From assembly GCA_023392945.1 (NCBI GenBank), contig JAEWNB010000083.1:1-19316 (forward strand): a stretch of 19,316 nt of DNA. The letters run 5' to 3'. Every line of letters begins with the position of its first letter. Positions within the stretch are counted from its first letter, which is position 1. The stretch is from Bacteroidota bacterium. GTDB lineage: Bacteria; Bacteroidota; Bacteroidia; Bacteroidales; WCHB1-69. A program made the position numbers and the translations under genes. The notes under the pieces were generated by a model. The model did not search any database and was not told the DNA's origin. It saw nothing but the letters and a program-made list of their open reading frames with translations. This document shows, piece by piece, positions 1-7,398 of the stretch.

Positions 1-2
1 AC

Positions 3-215
3 ACAACCTTTAAATGGGATTTTGATCTTTTACAAGGCAATGCCCTTCTGAAGATTTATGAACAATCAGGGAAGCAGATTGAAACACAAGTTCTCTCTTC
101 GGCTCAGGGACAATGGGTTTGGGATACACGTAGCGTTTCAGACGGGATTTATACCTATTCGGTAACAACAAATTCCATGTTGATTGGAAGCGGAAAGGTA
201 ATTGTGAAAAAATAA
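3..215 (+). CDS. C-terminal end of a T9SS-secreted protein (type A sorting domain), 5' truncated by the window edge
   Basis: An open frame enters from the left edge and ends at a TAA at 213-215, giving 70 residues with no start in the window. The pattern is that of the C-terminal sorting domain of type IX secretion cargo: a beta strand with LKIYEQSGK, a WDTR turn, then DGIYTYSV, and a GSGKVIVKK terminus. Known proteins ending this way are exported to the periplasm by Sec and then moved across the outer membrane by the T9SS, with the tail removed or exchanged for a lipid anchor. The catalytic or binding part of the protein is outside the window, so its function cannot be read. The porX gene at the right edge is a regulator of the same secretion system, though 19 kb away. 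Confidence 0.8.
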   Translation, partial: TTFKWDFDLLQGNALLKIYEQSGKQIETQVLSSAQGQWVWDTRSVSDGIYTYSVTTNSMLIGSGKVIVKK

Positions 216-279
216 GAATTTTTTTCCAATATATAGTTCATAACAGGGCAACAAAATAACTTTCTAATTAAAAGACGCA

Positions 280-333
280 ACAAATGATTTGCGGCTACGC
301 CGCTACAAATGTCCGCTTCCCAAAAATCGGACA
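280..333. repeat. Double-hairpin intergenic element
   Basis: Two adjacent inverted repeats are visible in an otherwise AT-rich spacer. The first pairs ATTTGCGGC (287-295) with GCCGC...CAAAT (299-310) around a TAC loop, with a three-base TAG bulge. The second pairs TGTCCG (310-315) with CGGACA (328-333) around 12 bases. It follows the T9SS cargo gene by about 70 bases. It could act as a transcription end for both flanking genes, although no strong T-run follows, or it could be one copy of a dispersed palindromic repeat. Confidence 0.5.
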
Positions 334-443
334 GAATAAAGTAAGAAAATAATAACGAGTATTTTTTCTTCATAAATTACTACATATCAGCATTTTATAC
401 GAATATTATTGTTTTCTCACCCCGACAGAAACAAATCAATTAT

Positions 444-650
444 TTAACGATAAAAGCGATATAAATTTATGTCACTTTTATTTTTATGGAATTTGGCAAT
501 TGTATAAAGATAAATATATAATAACTCTTTAGCTTTTGTTATGTGCCAAGTACAGTTAAACTCATCAAAAACAGGCTTTAGTTTTTTCTTCAAATCAATC
601 ATATTTTTCTGAAGATTTTCAATTGCTCTCTTTTTGATATTTTTATACAA
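444..650 (-). CDS. Possible small hypothetical protein (68 aa)
   Basis: A 68-residue ORF starts with ATG four bases after the stop codon of the 241-aa secreted-protein gene on the same strand, a spacing that fits translational coupling. The N-terminal half is lysine-rich and helical in appearance (KNIKKRAIENLQKNMIDLKKKLK). The rest is hydrophobic and aromatic. No signal peptide or known domain is recognised. In DNA this AT-rich, an ORF of this length can arise by chance, so the call rests mainly on the tight spacing. It could also be a decayed remnant. Confidence 0.3.
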   Translation of the reverse strand: MYKNIKKRAIENLQKNMIDLKKKLKPVFDEFNCTWHITKAKELLYIYLYTIAKFHKNKSDINLYRFYR

Positions 651-654
651 AACG

Positions 655-1380
655 CTAATAATAAATTTCCCAATTAGGTATATATTTTATTTCCGGTATA
701 GGATATTGAGAATATAATTTTGCATTTTTGTGCAGCTTGCGATAAAAAATTCTTATAATTGTAGTACTTTTCCTCGTAAAATTAATATGATAATTTACCT
801 CTTCCCCTTTTTTTCTTCTTTCTCTTATTTCTTGTATGAACTTTTTGAGAGTTATCGGTTGATTATTACTTGAATATCTTTGAGCATTAAAACATTTGTA
901 TATATCAGATATAATTAATTCTTGGTTTGGAAGAAAAGCATAAAAGTGTGTTGAAGGACAAATCTCTGACAGATAATCTAAAGGTGATACTTTATAAAAA
1001 AAGTGATTGAGTAAATTTTGTAGGTCAAATTTTACTGCAACGGTATCGCCCGGTTGCACTGTTATTTCTGTAAACGGTTTGTATACTAAAAATCGTAAAG
1101 GATGACAGCTACTTTTTTTATTAATATAACAAACATAACCAAATTGGCAATCATCAAAATTAAGATTAGTGGCAGTATCTCCTTCATTAATAAATGAAAC
1201 ACTAAAATCAATACTTGTAGAACTGAAATAAATAGCTCCTGGATTTAAATATTTTGGCGGACGATGAGTGCGCATATCATCTATGCCACTCACATGTAAT
1301 GTGTCAAGGCACACTTTAATTTGAGAATAAGCACTAATCGTCACAATCAAAAAAAATAATATCAACAGATAATTTCTCAT
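655..1380 (-). CDS. Secreted protein of unknown function (241 aa), leader interrupted by an insertion sequence
   Basis: The protein begins with a clear Sec signal peptide (MRNYLLILFFLIVTISAYSQ, cleavage expected after residue 19 or so), so the mature protein is periplasmic or outer-membrane associated. The region around residues 50-125 contains alternating hydrophobic residues and phrases such as VSFINEGDTATNL and VQPGDTVAVKFDL, which resemble an immunoglobulin-like beta-sandwich. Several cysteines (for example in DDCQFGYVCY and SSCHP) could form disulfides. The C-terminal third is lysine/arginine and aromatic rich. I do not recognise a family. The start codon is only 14 bases from the end of an IS256-type element, and the likely native promoter lies on the far side at 2823-2830, so expression may be altered. 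Confidence 0.65.
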   Translation of the reverse strand: MRNYLLILFFLIVTISAYSQIKVCLDTLHVSGIDDMRTHRPPKYLNPGAIYFSSTSIDFSVSFINEGDTATNLNFDDCQFGYVCYINKKSSCHPLRFLVYKPFTEITVQPGDTVAVKFDLQNLLNHFFYKVSPLDYLSEICPSTHFYAFLPNQELIISDIYKCFNAQRYSSNNQPITLKKFIQEIRERRKKGEEVNYHINFTRKSTTIIRIFYRKLHKNAKLYSQYPIPEIKYIPNWEIYY

Positions 1381-1386
1381 ATAACT

Positions 1387-1394
1387 TTAAAATC
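1387..1394. repeat. Target site duplication, left copy (TTAAAATC)
   Basis: The eight bases directly outside the left inverted repeat, TTAAAATC, recur exactly at 2769-2776 directly outside the right inverted repeat. An 8-bp duplication is typical of IS256-family insertion, and its perfect identity suggests a fairly recent event. Confidence 0.9.
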
Positions 1395-1420
1395 GGCACC
1401 ATCCCAGAAATTGTGTAAAT
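1395..1420 (+). repeat. Left terminal inverted repeat of the IS256-family element
   Basis: Compared with the inverted right end (2743-2768), 21 of 26 positions are identical: both start GGCACC and end GTGTAAAT, with mismatches in the middle. Similarity continues a further 8 bases or so inward (AGAATTTG) with a one-base offset. Confidence 0.9.
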
Positions 1421-1466
1421 AGAATTTGAGTGAAGAGAAAAAGTAATAAATTTAACACTCAAAAAA

Positions 1467-2720
1467 ATGAACACAAAGAAGATGAAAAAGAAACAAGAGA
1501 ATCCTGAGGAAGGATATATGGTACCTGGGCAGATTTTTGACAAAGGATTTTTAAAACAGTTTCATAGTCAAGAGGATGTGGATCGATTTATGAACGATTT
1601 ACACTCTCATCTGTATGAGCAGTTGCTTCAAGGGGAGTTGGATGAACACTTGGGATATGAAAAGAATGATTCTGCAGGAAATAACAGCGGAAATTCCAGA
1701 AATGGAAGTTTTTCAAAGAAAATACAGACACTTCATGGGGAGTCCGAAATCCAAGTTCCTCGAGACCGAAACGGGGATTTTGAGCCCATTATAATACCCA
1801 AACATTCCAATAAAGGGATGTCGCTTGAGAAGTTGGTGATATCCTTGTATGCCAAGGGAATGAGCACTTCGGATATAGAAGATGAACTACGCAATATTTA
1901 CCAGATAAACTTGTCAAGTTCTTCTATATCCATCATTACAGGCAAGGTCTCACAATCGGCTCAAGAATGGCAAAACAGGCCCTTAGAGCGTCAATATATG
2001 ATTGTATGGATGGATGGTATTGTGTATAAAGTGAGGGATGATGGTCGAGTTATCAATAAAACGATTTATTTATGTGTGGGACTAAACAAAAGCGGATATA
2101 AAGAAGTATTGGGATTATGGGTAGGGAAAAGCGAGAGTTCTTCATTTTGGATGAGCGTTCTGACAGACTTAAAAGCGCGGGGTGTAGAAGATATTCTTAT
2201 TACCTGTACAGATAATCTGAATGGTTTTACAGATACCATCCGGAGAGTATTTCCACATGCTGCCACACAAATATGTGTAGTACATCAAATACGCAATAGC
2301 TGCAAATATGTGGGATGGAAAGATCTTAGGGCATTTACTTCCGATATGAAAGCTGTTTATGGTGCGGTCAATCGGGAGGCAGCGGCTATTGCATTAGATG
2401 ATTTCGAACAAAAATGGGGCTCAAAATATAAGTATGCCATCAGCGGTTGGCGTAAAAATTGGGATGATCTGACCACCTTTTTTGATTTTCCGTTGGATAT
2501 ACGAAAGATTATCTATACCACCAATGTTATTGAAAATCTTAATGGGAAAATTCGAAAATATACGAAAACAAAACTCTCTTATCCGAATGATGATGCAGTC
2601 AAAAAATCAGTCTATCTTGCTATATGTGAGATAGAAAGAAAATGGACACTGCCTGTTCGAAATTGGGGTATTGTGTTTAATCAATTTATGGCTATTTTTG
2701 GAGACAGAATTTTGTTATGA
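1467..2720 (+). CDS. IS256-family DDE transposase (417 aa)
   Basis: This is the full-length transposase of the surrounding insertion sequence, catalysing cut-and-paste or copy-out movement. The DDE triad is visible: D183 in WMDGI, D249 in CTDNLNGF and E356 in TNVIENLNGKIRK, the last a family hallmark. The family signature around ICVVHQIRNS (269-278) is present. The N-terminal region has the family's usual features: LLQGELDEHLGYEK (53-66), the NSRNGSFSKK segment (76-85) and the VPRDRNGDFEPIIIPK segment (97-112), followed by a helix-turn-helix-like stretch near 120-160. The length is normal for the family (about 400). ATG at 1467 follows seven A bases; an in-frame ATG five codons later is an alternative. 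There is no frameshift or internal stop. Confidence 0.97.
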   Translation: MNTKKMKKKQENPEEGYMVPGQIFDKGFLKQFHSQEDVDRFMNDLHSHLYEQLLQGELDEHLGYEKNDSAGNNSGNSRNGSFSKKIQTLHGESEIQVPRDRNGDFEPIIIPKHSNKGMSLEKLVISLYAKGMSTSDIEDELRNIYQINLSSSSISIITGKVSQSAQEWQNRPLERQYMIVWMDGIVYKVRDDGRVINKTIYLCVGLNKSGYKEVLGLWVGKSESSSFWMSVLTDLKARGVEDILITCTDNLNGFTDTIRRVFPHAATQICVVHQIRNSCKYVGWKDLRAFTSDMKAVYGAVNREAAAIALDDFEQKWGSKYKYAISGWRKNWDDLTTFFDFPLDIRKIIYTTNVIENLNGKIRKYTKTKLSYPNDDAVKKSVYLAICEIERKWTLPVRNWGIVFNQFMAIFGDRILL

Positions 2721-2742
2721 AATATGATATACGCAAATTCTC

Positions 2743-2768
2743 ATTTACACAAAATTTTGGACGGTGCC
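2743..2768 (-). repeat. Right terminal inverted repeat of the IS256-family element
   Basis: The inverted sequence of this end begins GGCACC and matches the left end at 21 of 26 positions. It starts 22 bases after the transposase stop codon. Confidence 0.9.
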
Positions 2769-2776
2769 TTAAAATC
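2769..2776. repeat. Target site duplication, right copy (TTAAAATC)
   Basis: This is an exact copy of 1387-1394, adjacent to the right inverted repeat. Removing 1395-2776 restores the uninterrupted pre-insertion leader of the 241-aa protein gene. Confidence 0.9.
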
Positions 2777-2822
2777 TAATAACTTAAAGTATACACAATC
2801 TATTTTTAATAAAATCATGTTG

Positions 2823-2830
2823 CAAATTTA
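2823..2830 (-). promoter_or_regulatory. Candidate -7 box of the displaced promoter for the 241-aa secreted protein
   Basis: On the minus strand this reads TAAATTTG, matching TAnnTTTG. No good TTG is seen at the expected -33 distance. If the insertion sequence and one target copy are removed, the predicted start of transcription falls about 55 bases before the start codon at 1380, a normal leader length. In the present arrangement the IS lies in between. Confidence 0.4.
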
Positions 2831-2943
2831 CATTTATTACTGATTAATTATATTTATTATTTGAATTTAATTTTGTGCGCTCCCAATCTCTACAATCCAT
2901 CAAGCAAAAGCATTTTCTAATGAAATTGTTTAGAAACTCCTTA

Positions 2944-4005
2944 TTACCATAATCCAAAAATATAGCGTTTATAGAAAATATTTCGACCCATTTTTTTCTT
3001 TTCTTTCTCTGCCACACTGGTGCCGGAAACATCTATTCGCAAAGTATCTTCATCTATTTTCTTAAAATCATATTCAATGTATTCATCCCCTTTTGTATAA
3101 GTGAGACTAAATATACTATCATTGTATGTTGATGAGTAATCATAATCATCAAAGTAGTAATTTAGGTAATATCCTGCAGGTTTTTCAAACTGATCAATCA
3201 AGTGACAAAAATAGATCTGTCCATTTGAAACGGCGAAAACGGCAGCTGAATCGTATTTTCTCCAATTATCGCCGAAAAATTTTTCAAGCCACAAAGGATA
3301 ATCTATTCGTCGGGAATCATATTTGAGTTTGTCTTCTGCAATAATTTTCGAAATTTCAAAAACTTGCTTTGATAGAGCATAATCATCAATTACTTTAACT
3401 TGAATATAATCACTAATACTTTCAGCCGTATTAACTAACATCATCATTTTGTATCCGTATTCTTCAGGAGAGTCAATCGAGGCTATTTTAAGTTGACCAG
3501 TTGAATCGATAATGCTGAAATAATAAATACTTCCATCAAATATACCTAAACTCCAAGAGCAAAATGCAGCGGATACAGCGTTATAAAAGAGGTCATATAA
3601 ATCTTTGCCTAATTTGGAATTAATAAAGATACTGTCAGTAAAGACCTTTGCCCCGTCGAATGAATAGTGTTTAAGCATATAATTACCCTTATCGTTCATT
3701 TTTAAATCATAAGCATAATCGAAACAATTATAGAATGAATCTATGTTAACTCTCTCTCCATCAGCCTTAGAAATATAACGATAATGATGGGGTGCATTAG
3801 GACTATAAAATTGCGCAATAGATTTATATGATTTCTGTTCATCAATTTCCATATATTTATAATAAACATCTTTAAAATAAAAATCTCCAAGTGTCATGAT
3901 TTTGGGAATACCCTGTTCAGGTTCTAAATGATCGTGGAATGGTTGTGCCTGAATTGTTTTTGCAAAAAGTAATAAAATAAAAAATACAAAAAATCTATAT
4001 TTCAT
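2944..4005 (-). CDS. Secreted protein of unknown function (353 aa)
   Basis: A typical Sec signal peptide (MKYRFFVFFILLLFAKTIQA, followed by QPFHDH) indicates export. The mature part is rich in aromatic and acidic residues (for example YYLNYYFDDYDYSS near residue 280), with alternating strands and no lipobox, membrane segment or T9SS tail. No catalytic motif or domain is recognised. It is monocistronic in appearance. A TATTTTTG -7 box lies 28 bases upstream, and the next gene downstream on the strand is separated by the IS. Its size class and style resemble the other two secreted proteins here (241 and 491 aa), which are probably lineage-specific envelope proteins, but I see no clear sequence similarity among the three. 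Confidence 0.7.
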   Translation of the reverse strand: MKYRFFVFFILLLFAKTIQAQPFHDHLEPEQGIPKIMTLGDFYFKDVYYKYMEIDEQKSYKSIAQFYSPNAPHHYRYISKADGERVNIDSFYNCFDYAYDLKMNDKGNYMLKHYSFDGAKVFTDSIFINSKLGKDLYDLFYNAVSAAFCSWSLGIFDGSIYYFSIIDSTGQLKIASIDSPEEYGYKMMMLVNTAESISDYIQVKVIDDYALSKQVFEISKIIAEDKLKYDSRRIDYPLWLEKFFGDNWRKYDSAAVFAVSNGQIYFCHLIDQFEKPAGYYLNYYFDDYDYSSTYNDSIFSLTYTKGDEYIEYDFKKIDEDTLRIDVSGTSVAEKEKKKMGRNIFYKRYIFGLW

Positions 4006-4032
4006 CTTTGATTAATATATTTAACAATAATG

Positions 4033-4040
4033 CAAAAATA
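4033..4040 (-). promoter_or_regulatory. Candidate -7 promoter box (TATTTTTG) for the 353-aa secreted protein
   Basis: The minus strand reads TATTTTTG, matching TAnnTTTG, 28 bases before the start codon. A convincing -33 TTG is not visible. Confidence 0.5.
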
Positions 4041-4153
4041 GTAATTTTGAATTATTTATAATGTTTTAAAATATAAACTTAATTACTAATTTATTCAAGT
4101 CAGATGAACAAATTTGTGTTTCTAATTTCTGGCATTAATCGAGAAATTGTTTT

Positions 4154-4246
4154 CCCGAACCAATTCCGTTAAAATTGCGTTACGGAAGGGATTGAATCGG
4201 AAACACCGCAAAGCCCGACGGCAAAGCGAAGCAAGCCGGAACGCAA
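4154..4246. repeat. GC-rich inverted-repeat element, possible structured RNA or dispersed repeat
   Basis: This block is much richer in G and C than its flanks and encodes nothing. TTGCGTTACGG (4175-4185) pairs with CCGGAACGCAA (4236-4246) with one mismatch in 11. The interior repeats GCAAAG twice (4208-4213 and 4221-4226). An alternative pairing joins the 5' part (CCGAACCAATTCCGT, about 4155-4169) to ACGGAAGGGATTGAATCGG (4182-4200) and competes for the same ACGG. It lies downstream of the glycosyltransferase gene and upstream of the promoter of the 353-aa protein. It could be a transcript-end structure or one copy of a genome-wide repeat. The rest of the 4006-4303 spacer shows only the promoter at 4033. 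Confidence 0.5.
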
Positions 4247-4303
4247 AAAAAATATAATAATCAAAAGGATGATTTTCTTGCTTTAATTGTTATAAAAATC
4301 AGA

Positions 4304-5029
4304 TTATTTCAAATATTTCCGATCAAAAAGATTGTATTTAAGAATACAGAAAAGAGCTCTGAATCCATCTTTCATGCCGATTTTCTTTCCTTCGTCGAAA
4401 GTACGTCCGTAGTATGAAATACCCACTTCGTAAATGCGAATATTTTTGAATTTGGCGATTTTGGCAGTAACTTCGGGTTCAAAGCCAAAGCGTTTCTCTT
4501 TGAAATAGATACTTTTGATAATATCTGCTCTGAAAAGTTTGTAACAGGTTTCCATATCTGTAAGATTGAGATTGGAAAACATATTAGAAAATCGAGTGAG
4601 CATTTTGTTCCCAATGGTATGCCAGAAAAAAAGGATGCGGTGAGGTTTTCCCCCGAGGTAACGGGAACCATAAACCACATCGGCTGCCCCAATAAGGACA
4701 GGCTTTAGTAACAAGTTATACTCTTCCGGATCATACTCAAGGTCAGCATCCTGAACGATAACATAATCGCCGGTAGCTTCCTCAAAACCACGATGCAGGG
4801 CTGCACCCTTGCCCATATTGCATGGTTGAGAGAAATAGCGTATGTCAGCCTGAGGATGTTCCGTGATATAACGATTAATAGCATTTTCAGACTCATCACC
4901 GGAACCGTCATTTACCAGAATTATTTCTTTCGTAAACCCTCCGTTAAGATTAACTGCCAAAACTTTATCTAGAATAAGATGAATGGTTTTTTCTTCATTA
5001 TATACCGGAATAACAATAGATAATAGCAT
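4304..5029 (-). CDS. GT2-family glycosyltransferase, polyprenyl-phosphate sugar transferase-like (241 aa)
   Basis: This is a GT-A fold glycosyltransferase of family 2, of the dolichyl/polyprenyl-phosphate mannose (or glucose) synthase type. It transfers a sugar from a nucleotide donor to a lipid phosphate at the inner face of the cytoplasmic membrane. The order of motifs is typical: SIVIPVYNEEKTI (4-16), ILVNDGSGDES (37-47), the metal-binding DAD (94-96) in VIVQDADLEYD, YGSRYLGG (120-127), DMETCYKLFR (158-167) and RFGFEPEVTAKIAK (180-193). No C-terminal membrane segments are present, so it resembles the soluble DPM1-like forms (about 240 aa). The sugar and acceptor cannot be read. It appears to have its own promoter (5048-5076). 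A nearby ATG at 5033-5031 is out of frame. Confidence 0.9.
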   Translation of the reverse strand: MLLSIVIPVYNEEKTIHLILDKVLAVNLNGGFTKEIILVNDGSGDESENAINRYITEHPQADIRYFSQPCNMGKGAALHRGFEEATGDYVIVQDADLEYDPEEYNLLLKPVLIGAADVVYGSRYLGGKPHRILFFWHTIGNKMLTRFSNMFSNLNLTDMETCYKLFRADIIKSIYFKEKRFGFEPEVTAKIAKFKNIRIYEVGISYYGRTFDEGKKIGMKDGFRALFCILKYNLFDRKYLK

Positions 5030-5047
5030 ACATTTGATTTAGGTGCA

Positions 5048-5076
5048 CAAAAATAGAAATTTATTTATAATTACAA
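5048..5076 (-). promoter_or_regulatory. Candidate promoter for the GT2 glycosyltransferase
   Basis: On the minus strand, TTG (5074-5076), 18 bases, then TATTTTTG (5048-5055) match the Bacteroidota TTG/TAnnTTTG consensus. The box ends 18 bases before the start codon. Confidence 0.6.
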
Positions 5077-5105
5077 CTCAATTAATTAAAGTGAATTATA
5101 TATTT

Positions 5106-6581
5106 TTATTTATAGAGTAACTTATTCATAAAGAAAACATACCGCTTAGCTTTAGCAGATTGGGAACTATTTTTAATAAATTGATATCCGTAAAATAGAA
5201 AATAGTTTCCGTACCAATTATCCATCCGGGGATTTCTGCTATAATCCACTTTATCTCTTTTATTTTTACTTTCCAACTCAATGGTTGTCAATGGTTCTTT
5301 AATTTGATAGCCATCTACCATTGTATAATTAAGATAGGAATTATAGGGATAATAAATCACTGCATCCTGATTGATAAAAAAGAGAGAGACTCTTTGAGCG
5401 AGCCTGAATGTCAATAAATTAGTAAATGGGAAATAATTATCCCACAGCAAGTTCCCATTCTTATCGAAAGTAGTAATAAAAGCATTAATATAGCGGTACC
5501 CGGCAAATGAGGAAGATGCCGGCATGTAAGTACTGCCATAATAATAGGAATCGAAACTATTTACGGATGAATTATAATTATACTCGGGATAGAAGAGTTC
5601 TGTTACAAAAGCAAATTGGCTGTCATTATGAAAAACGGGACCTACAATTACTTGAAGATTGAGATTTTTATCTTTTAGTTTATACAAATTCAATGAATCT
5701 TTGTTTTTAATCGCAGAATAATTATAAAACTGCGGGTCTCCCATTCGGTTTCCGACAAAAGGAATGGTATATACTCCTGAATGATAATTCCCTGAATATT
5801 TATCTTTGTCATTATTATAAGTTCCTATAATAATCGCATGAGCAGAATCAGCCAGAGCCATTCTTGCAGAATTATAGTAATAACCGCCATAAGAAGGAAA
5901 ATGATTTATTCTGAGAATATTTCCTCTATAATCAGTAATAAATAGATTGATTGAAGAAATTTTATAATTGTTAGTTGCTACTAAACCCCAATAAATAATA
6001 TGTTGAAAAGTGTCAATCTCACAAAATTCTACTGAAGTTATTTTTCCGTCTGTAAATGGCGGAGAAGAGAGTATTTTGTTTTCCAAATCATAAACATAGA
6101 TATAATTTGTGTTACTCTCATTTGAAAAAATCAAAAAAGTATTCTCCACAACTTTAAAATCAAAAATATTCAGATCCTTGAGGGAGTCTATTTCGTATGA
6201 GTCAATTTTTTTCTCTCTGACATCAAAATCAAGCATACATGTTTTGGGAAGAATTTTTTTCTGCCCATATTGTTGAAATAAGAGAAAGAGATGTTCATCA
6301 GTATAATAATGACTTATAAATCTCAAATTTACCGGCATCGGAACAGTATGATTTTTTATTTTATTCAGATTGGTATCATACATAATTAAATACCAATTGG
6401 TACTATCTGAACTAATCTGATTTCCTTCGTAAAAGACAATAACACCGTTTTCCCCGACCGGAGCACAATTAAAATCTTCGGCATCCTTAGCAAGTTCCAA
6501 TTCAACTCTAAGAGGTAAATCTACCTGACCGTAAAGGAAGGAACAAAAAAAGAATCCTATTATAAAGAAAAAATTTTTCAT
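5106..6581 (-). CDS. Large secreted protein of unknown function, possibly beta-propeller-like (491 aa)
   Basis: A Sec signal peptide (MKNFFFIIGFFFCSFLYGQ, then VDLPL) marks an exported protein. The mature part is made of repeated short strand pairs ending in phrases such as YLIMYDTNLNKIKN, YIYVYDLENKIL, NLFITDYRGNILR and AFITTFDKNGNLLWDN. Each ends in a D-x-x-x-N/G-x-I/L turn, as in blades of WD40/PQQ-type beta-propellers. A Tyr/Asn/Ser-rich stretch lies near residues 330-355. There is no lipobox, T9SS tail or catalytic motif. It starts only 15 bases after the fabG stop on the same strand and has no promoter signature of its own, so it is probably co-transcribed with fabG. The propeller reading is an inference from spacing, not a recognised family. 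Confidence 0.7.
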   Translation of the reverse strand: MKNFFFIIGFFFCSFLYGQVDLPLRVELELAKDAEDFNCAPVGENGVIVFYEGNQISSDSTNWYLIMYDTNLNKIKNHTVPMPVNLRFISHYYTDEHLFLLFQQYGQKKILPKTCMLDFDVREKKIDSYEIDSLKDLNIFDFKVVENTFLIFSNESNTNYIYVYDLENKILSSPPFTDGKITSVEFCEIDTFQHIIYWGLVATNNYKISSINLFITDYRGNILRINHFPSYGGYYYNSARMALADSAHAIIIGTYNNDKDKYSGNYHSGVYTIPFVGNRMGDPQFYNYSAIKNKDSLNLYKLKDKNLNLQVIVGPVFHNDSQFAFVTELFYPEYNYNSSVNSFDSYYYGSTYMPASSSFAGYRYINAFITTFDKNGNLLWDNYFPFTNLLTFRLAQRVSLFFINQDAVIYYPYNSYLNYTMVDGYQIKEPLTTIELESKNKRDKVDYSRNPRMDNWYGNYFLFYGYQFIKNSSQSAKAKRYVFFMNKLLYK

Positions 6582-6596
6582 AAGAAAGCATTATCT

Positions 6597-7346
6597 TTAT
6601 CCCTGCATCCCACCGTCGCAAACCAGCACCTGTCCGGTAACATAAGAAGAGAGGTCTGAGGCAAGAAAAAGGGCGCTATTGGCAACATCCTTAGTATTTC
6701 CGATACGGCGGAGAGAAATCTTTTGAGTCCAGCTATTTTTTAGATCCTCAGGAAGTTTATCGGTCATTTCAGTTTCAATGAATCCCGGGGCAATAGCATT
6801 GCAGCGTATGTTGCGACTCCCAACTTCTTTTGATATTGCTTTAGTAAAGCCGATAATTCCGGCTTTTGCGGCGGCATAGTTTGTTTGACCCATATTGCCG
6901 CTAATGCCAACCACAGAACTGATGTTGATAATGGAACCTAACCGTTGCTTCATCATAATGGGAATCATCACTTTGCAATGATTAAAGACCGATTTTAGAT
7001 TTGTATTGATAACATTATCCCAGTCAGCTTCTGTCATGCGCATCAGAAGGTTATCTTTAGTAATTCCGGCATTATTAACCAAAATATCAATCTTGCCAAA
7101 TTCCTTCAGGGCACTATTAATTGCAATTTCAGTTTCACTAAAAGAAGCAACGTCATAAGGCAAGAATTTCACTTTTACACCGAATGCTTGCATTTCAAGT
7201 ATAGCAGACTTAACGGCATCACTTTCTTTAGTAGCCGTGAATATAATATCTGCCCCTTCTTGTGCAAAAGTAAGTGCTATACTTTTTCCGATTCCTCTTG
7301 ATGCTCCGGTAACAAAGGCAACTTTTCCAGCCAATAACTTCATCAT
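6597..7346 (-). CDS. fabG: 3-oxoacyl-[acyl-carrier-protein] reductase FabG (249 aa)
   Basis: FabG is the NADPH-dependent reductase that converts 3-oxoacyl-ACP to 3-hydroxyacyl-ACP in each round of type II fatty-acid synthesis, in the cytosol as a tetramer. The classical short-chain dehydrogenase pattern is complete: TGASRGIG cofactor motif (13-20), NNAG (91-94), and the catalytic set N116, S144, Y157 and K161 in NISSVVG...NYAAAKAG. The C-terminal ending SSYVTGQVLVCDGGMQG is close to the family consensus. The length is standard. The start has two adjacent ATG codons (7346 and 7343); either may be used. A TATATTTG box (7388-7395) precedes it. It is followed within 15 bases by the 491-aa secreted protein. 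Other SDR enzymes look similar, but overall motif spacing favours FabG. Confidence 0.93.
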   Translation of the reverse strand: MMKLLAGKVAFVTGASRGIGKSIALTFAQEGADIIFTATKESDAVKSAILEMQAFGVKVKFLPYDVASFSETEIAINSALKEFGKIDILVNNAGITKDNLLMRMTEADWDNVINTNLKSVFNHCKVMIPIMMKQRLGSIINISSVVGISGNMGQTNYAAAKAGIIGFTKAISKEVGSRNIRCNAIAPGFIETEMTDKLPEDLKNSWTQKISLRRIGNTKDVANSALFLASDLSSYVTGQVLVCDGGMQG

Positions 7347-7387
7347 AATCTTCTATTTATATAAGACTTATCTTTTTATTTAAACGG

Positions 7388-7395
7388 CAAATATA
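7388..7395 (-). promoter_or_regulatory. Candidate -7 promoter box (TATATTTG) for fabG
   Basis: The minus strand reads TATATTTG, 41 bases before the fabG start and only 3 bases beyond the end of the DUF4249 gene. Any -33 element would therefore overlap that gene's last codons. No TTG at ideal spacing is seen. Confidence 0.5.
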
Positions 7396-7398
7396 CAA

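Larger units (their letters stand above)
1395..2768 (+). mobile_element. Complete IS256-family insertion sequence (1374 bp)
   Basis: The element is bounded by imperfect terminal inverted repeats beginning GGCACC at both ends and flanked by a perfect 8-bp direct repeat, TTAAAATC. It carries one intact transposase ORF that fills nearly all of it, as is usual for this family. The insertion lies between two minus-strand secreted-protein genes, 14 bases before the start codon of the 241-aa protein, and does not break a coding sequence. The intact transposase, ends and duplication suggest that it is, or recently was, able to move. Confidence 0.95.

Noticed and set aside
155..373. Minus-strand ORF of 72 residues across the T9SS gene end and the double hairpin
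   Set aside because: It overlaps the coding end of the cargo gene and the hairpin element and shows no protein-like pattern.
1334..1543. Minus-strand ORF crossing the left end of the insertion sequence
   Set aside because: It is created by the junction of IS and host DNA, overlaps the transposase start and the signal peptide of the 241-aa protein, and has no features of a real protein.
2844..3032. Minus-strand ORF overlapping the 3' end of the 353-aa protein gene, possibly a frameshifted continuation of it
   Set aside because: The 353-aa gene already ends with a normal stop, the alternative frame shares no sensible continuation, and its residues look like an out-of-frame reading of the lysine-rich end.
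4372..4911. Two further minus-strand ORFs inside the glycosyltransferase gene
   Set aside because: They are shadow frames: the GT2 frame carries every family motif in order across the whole interval.
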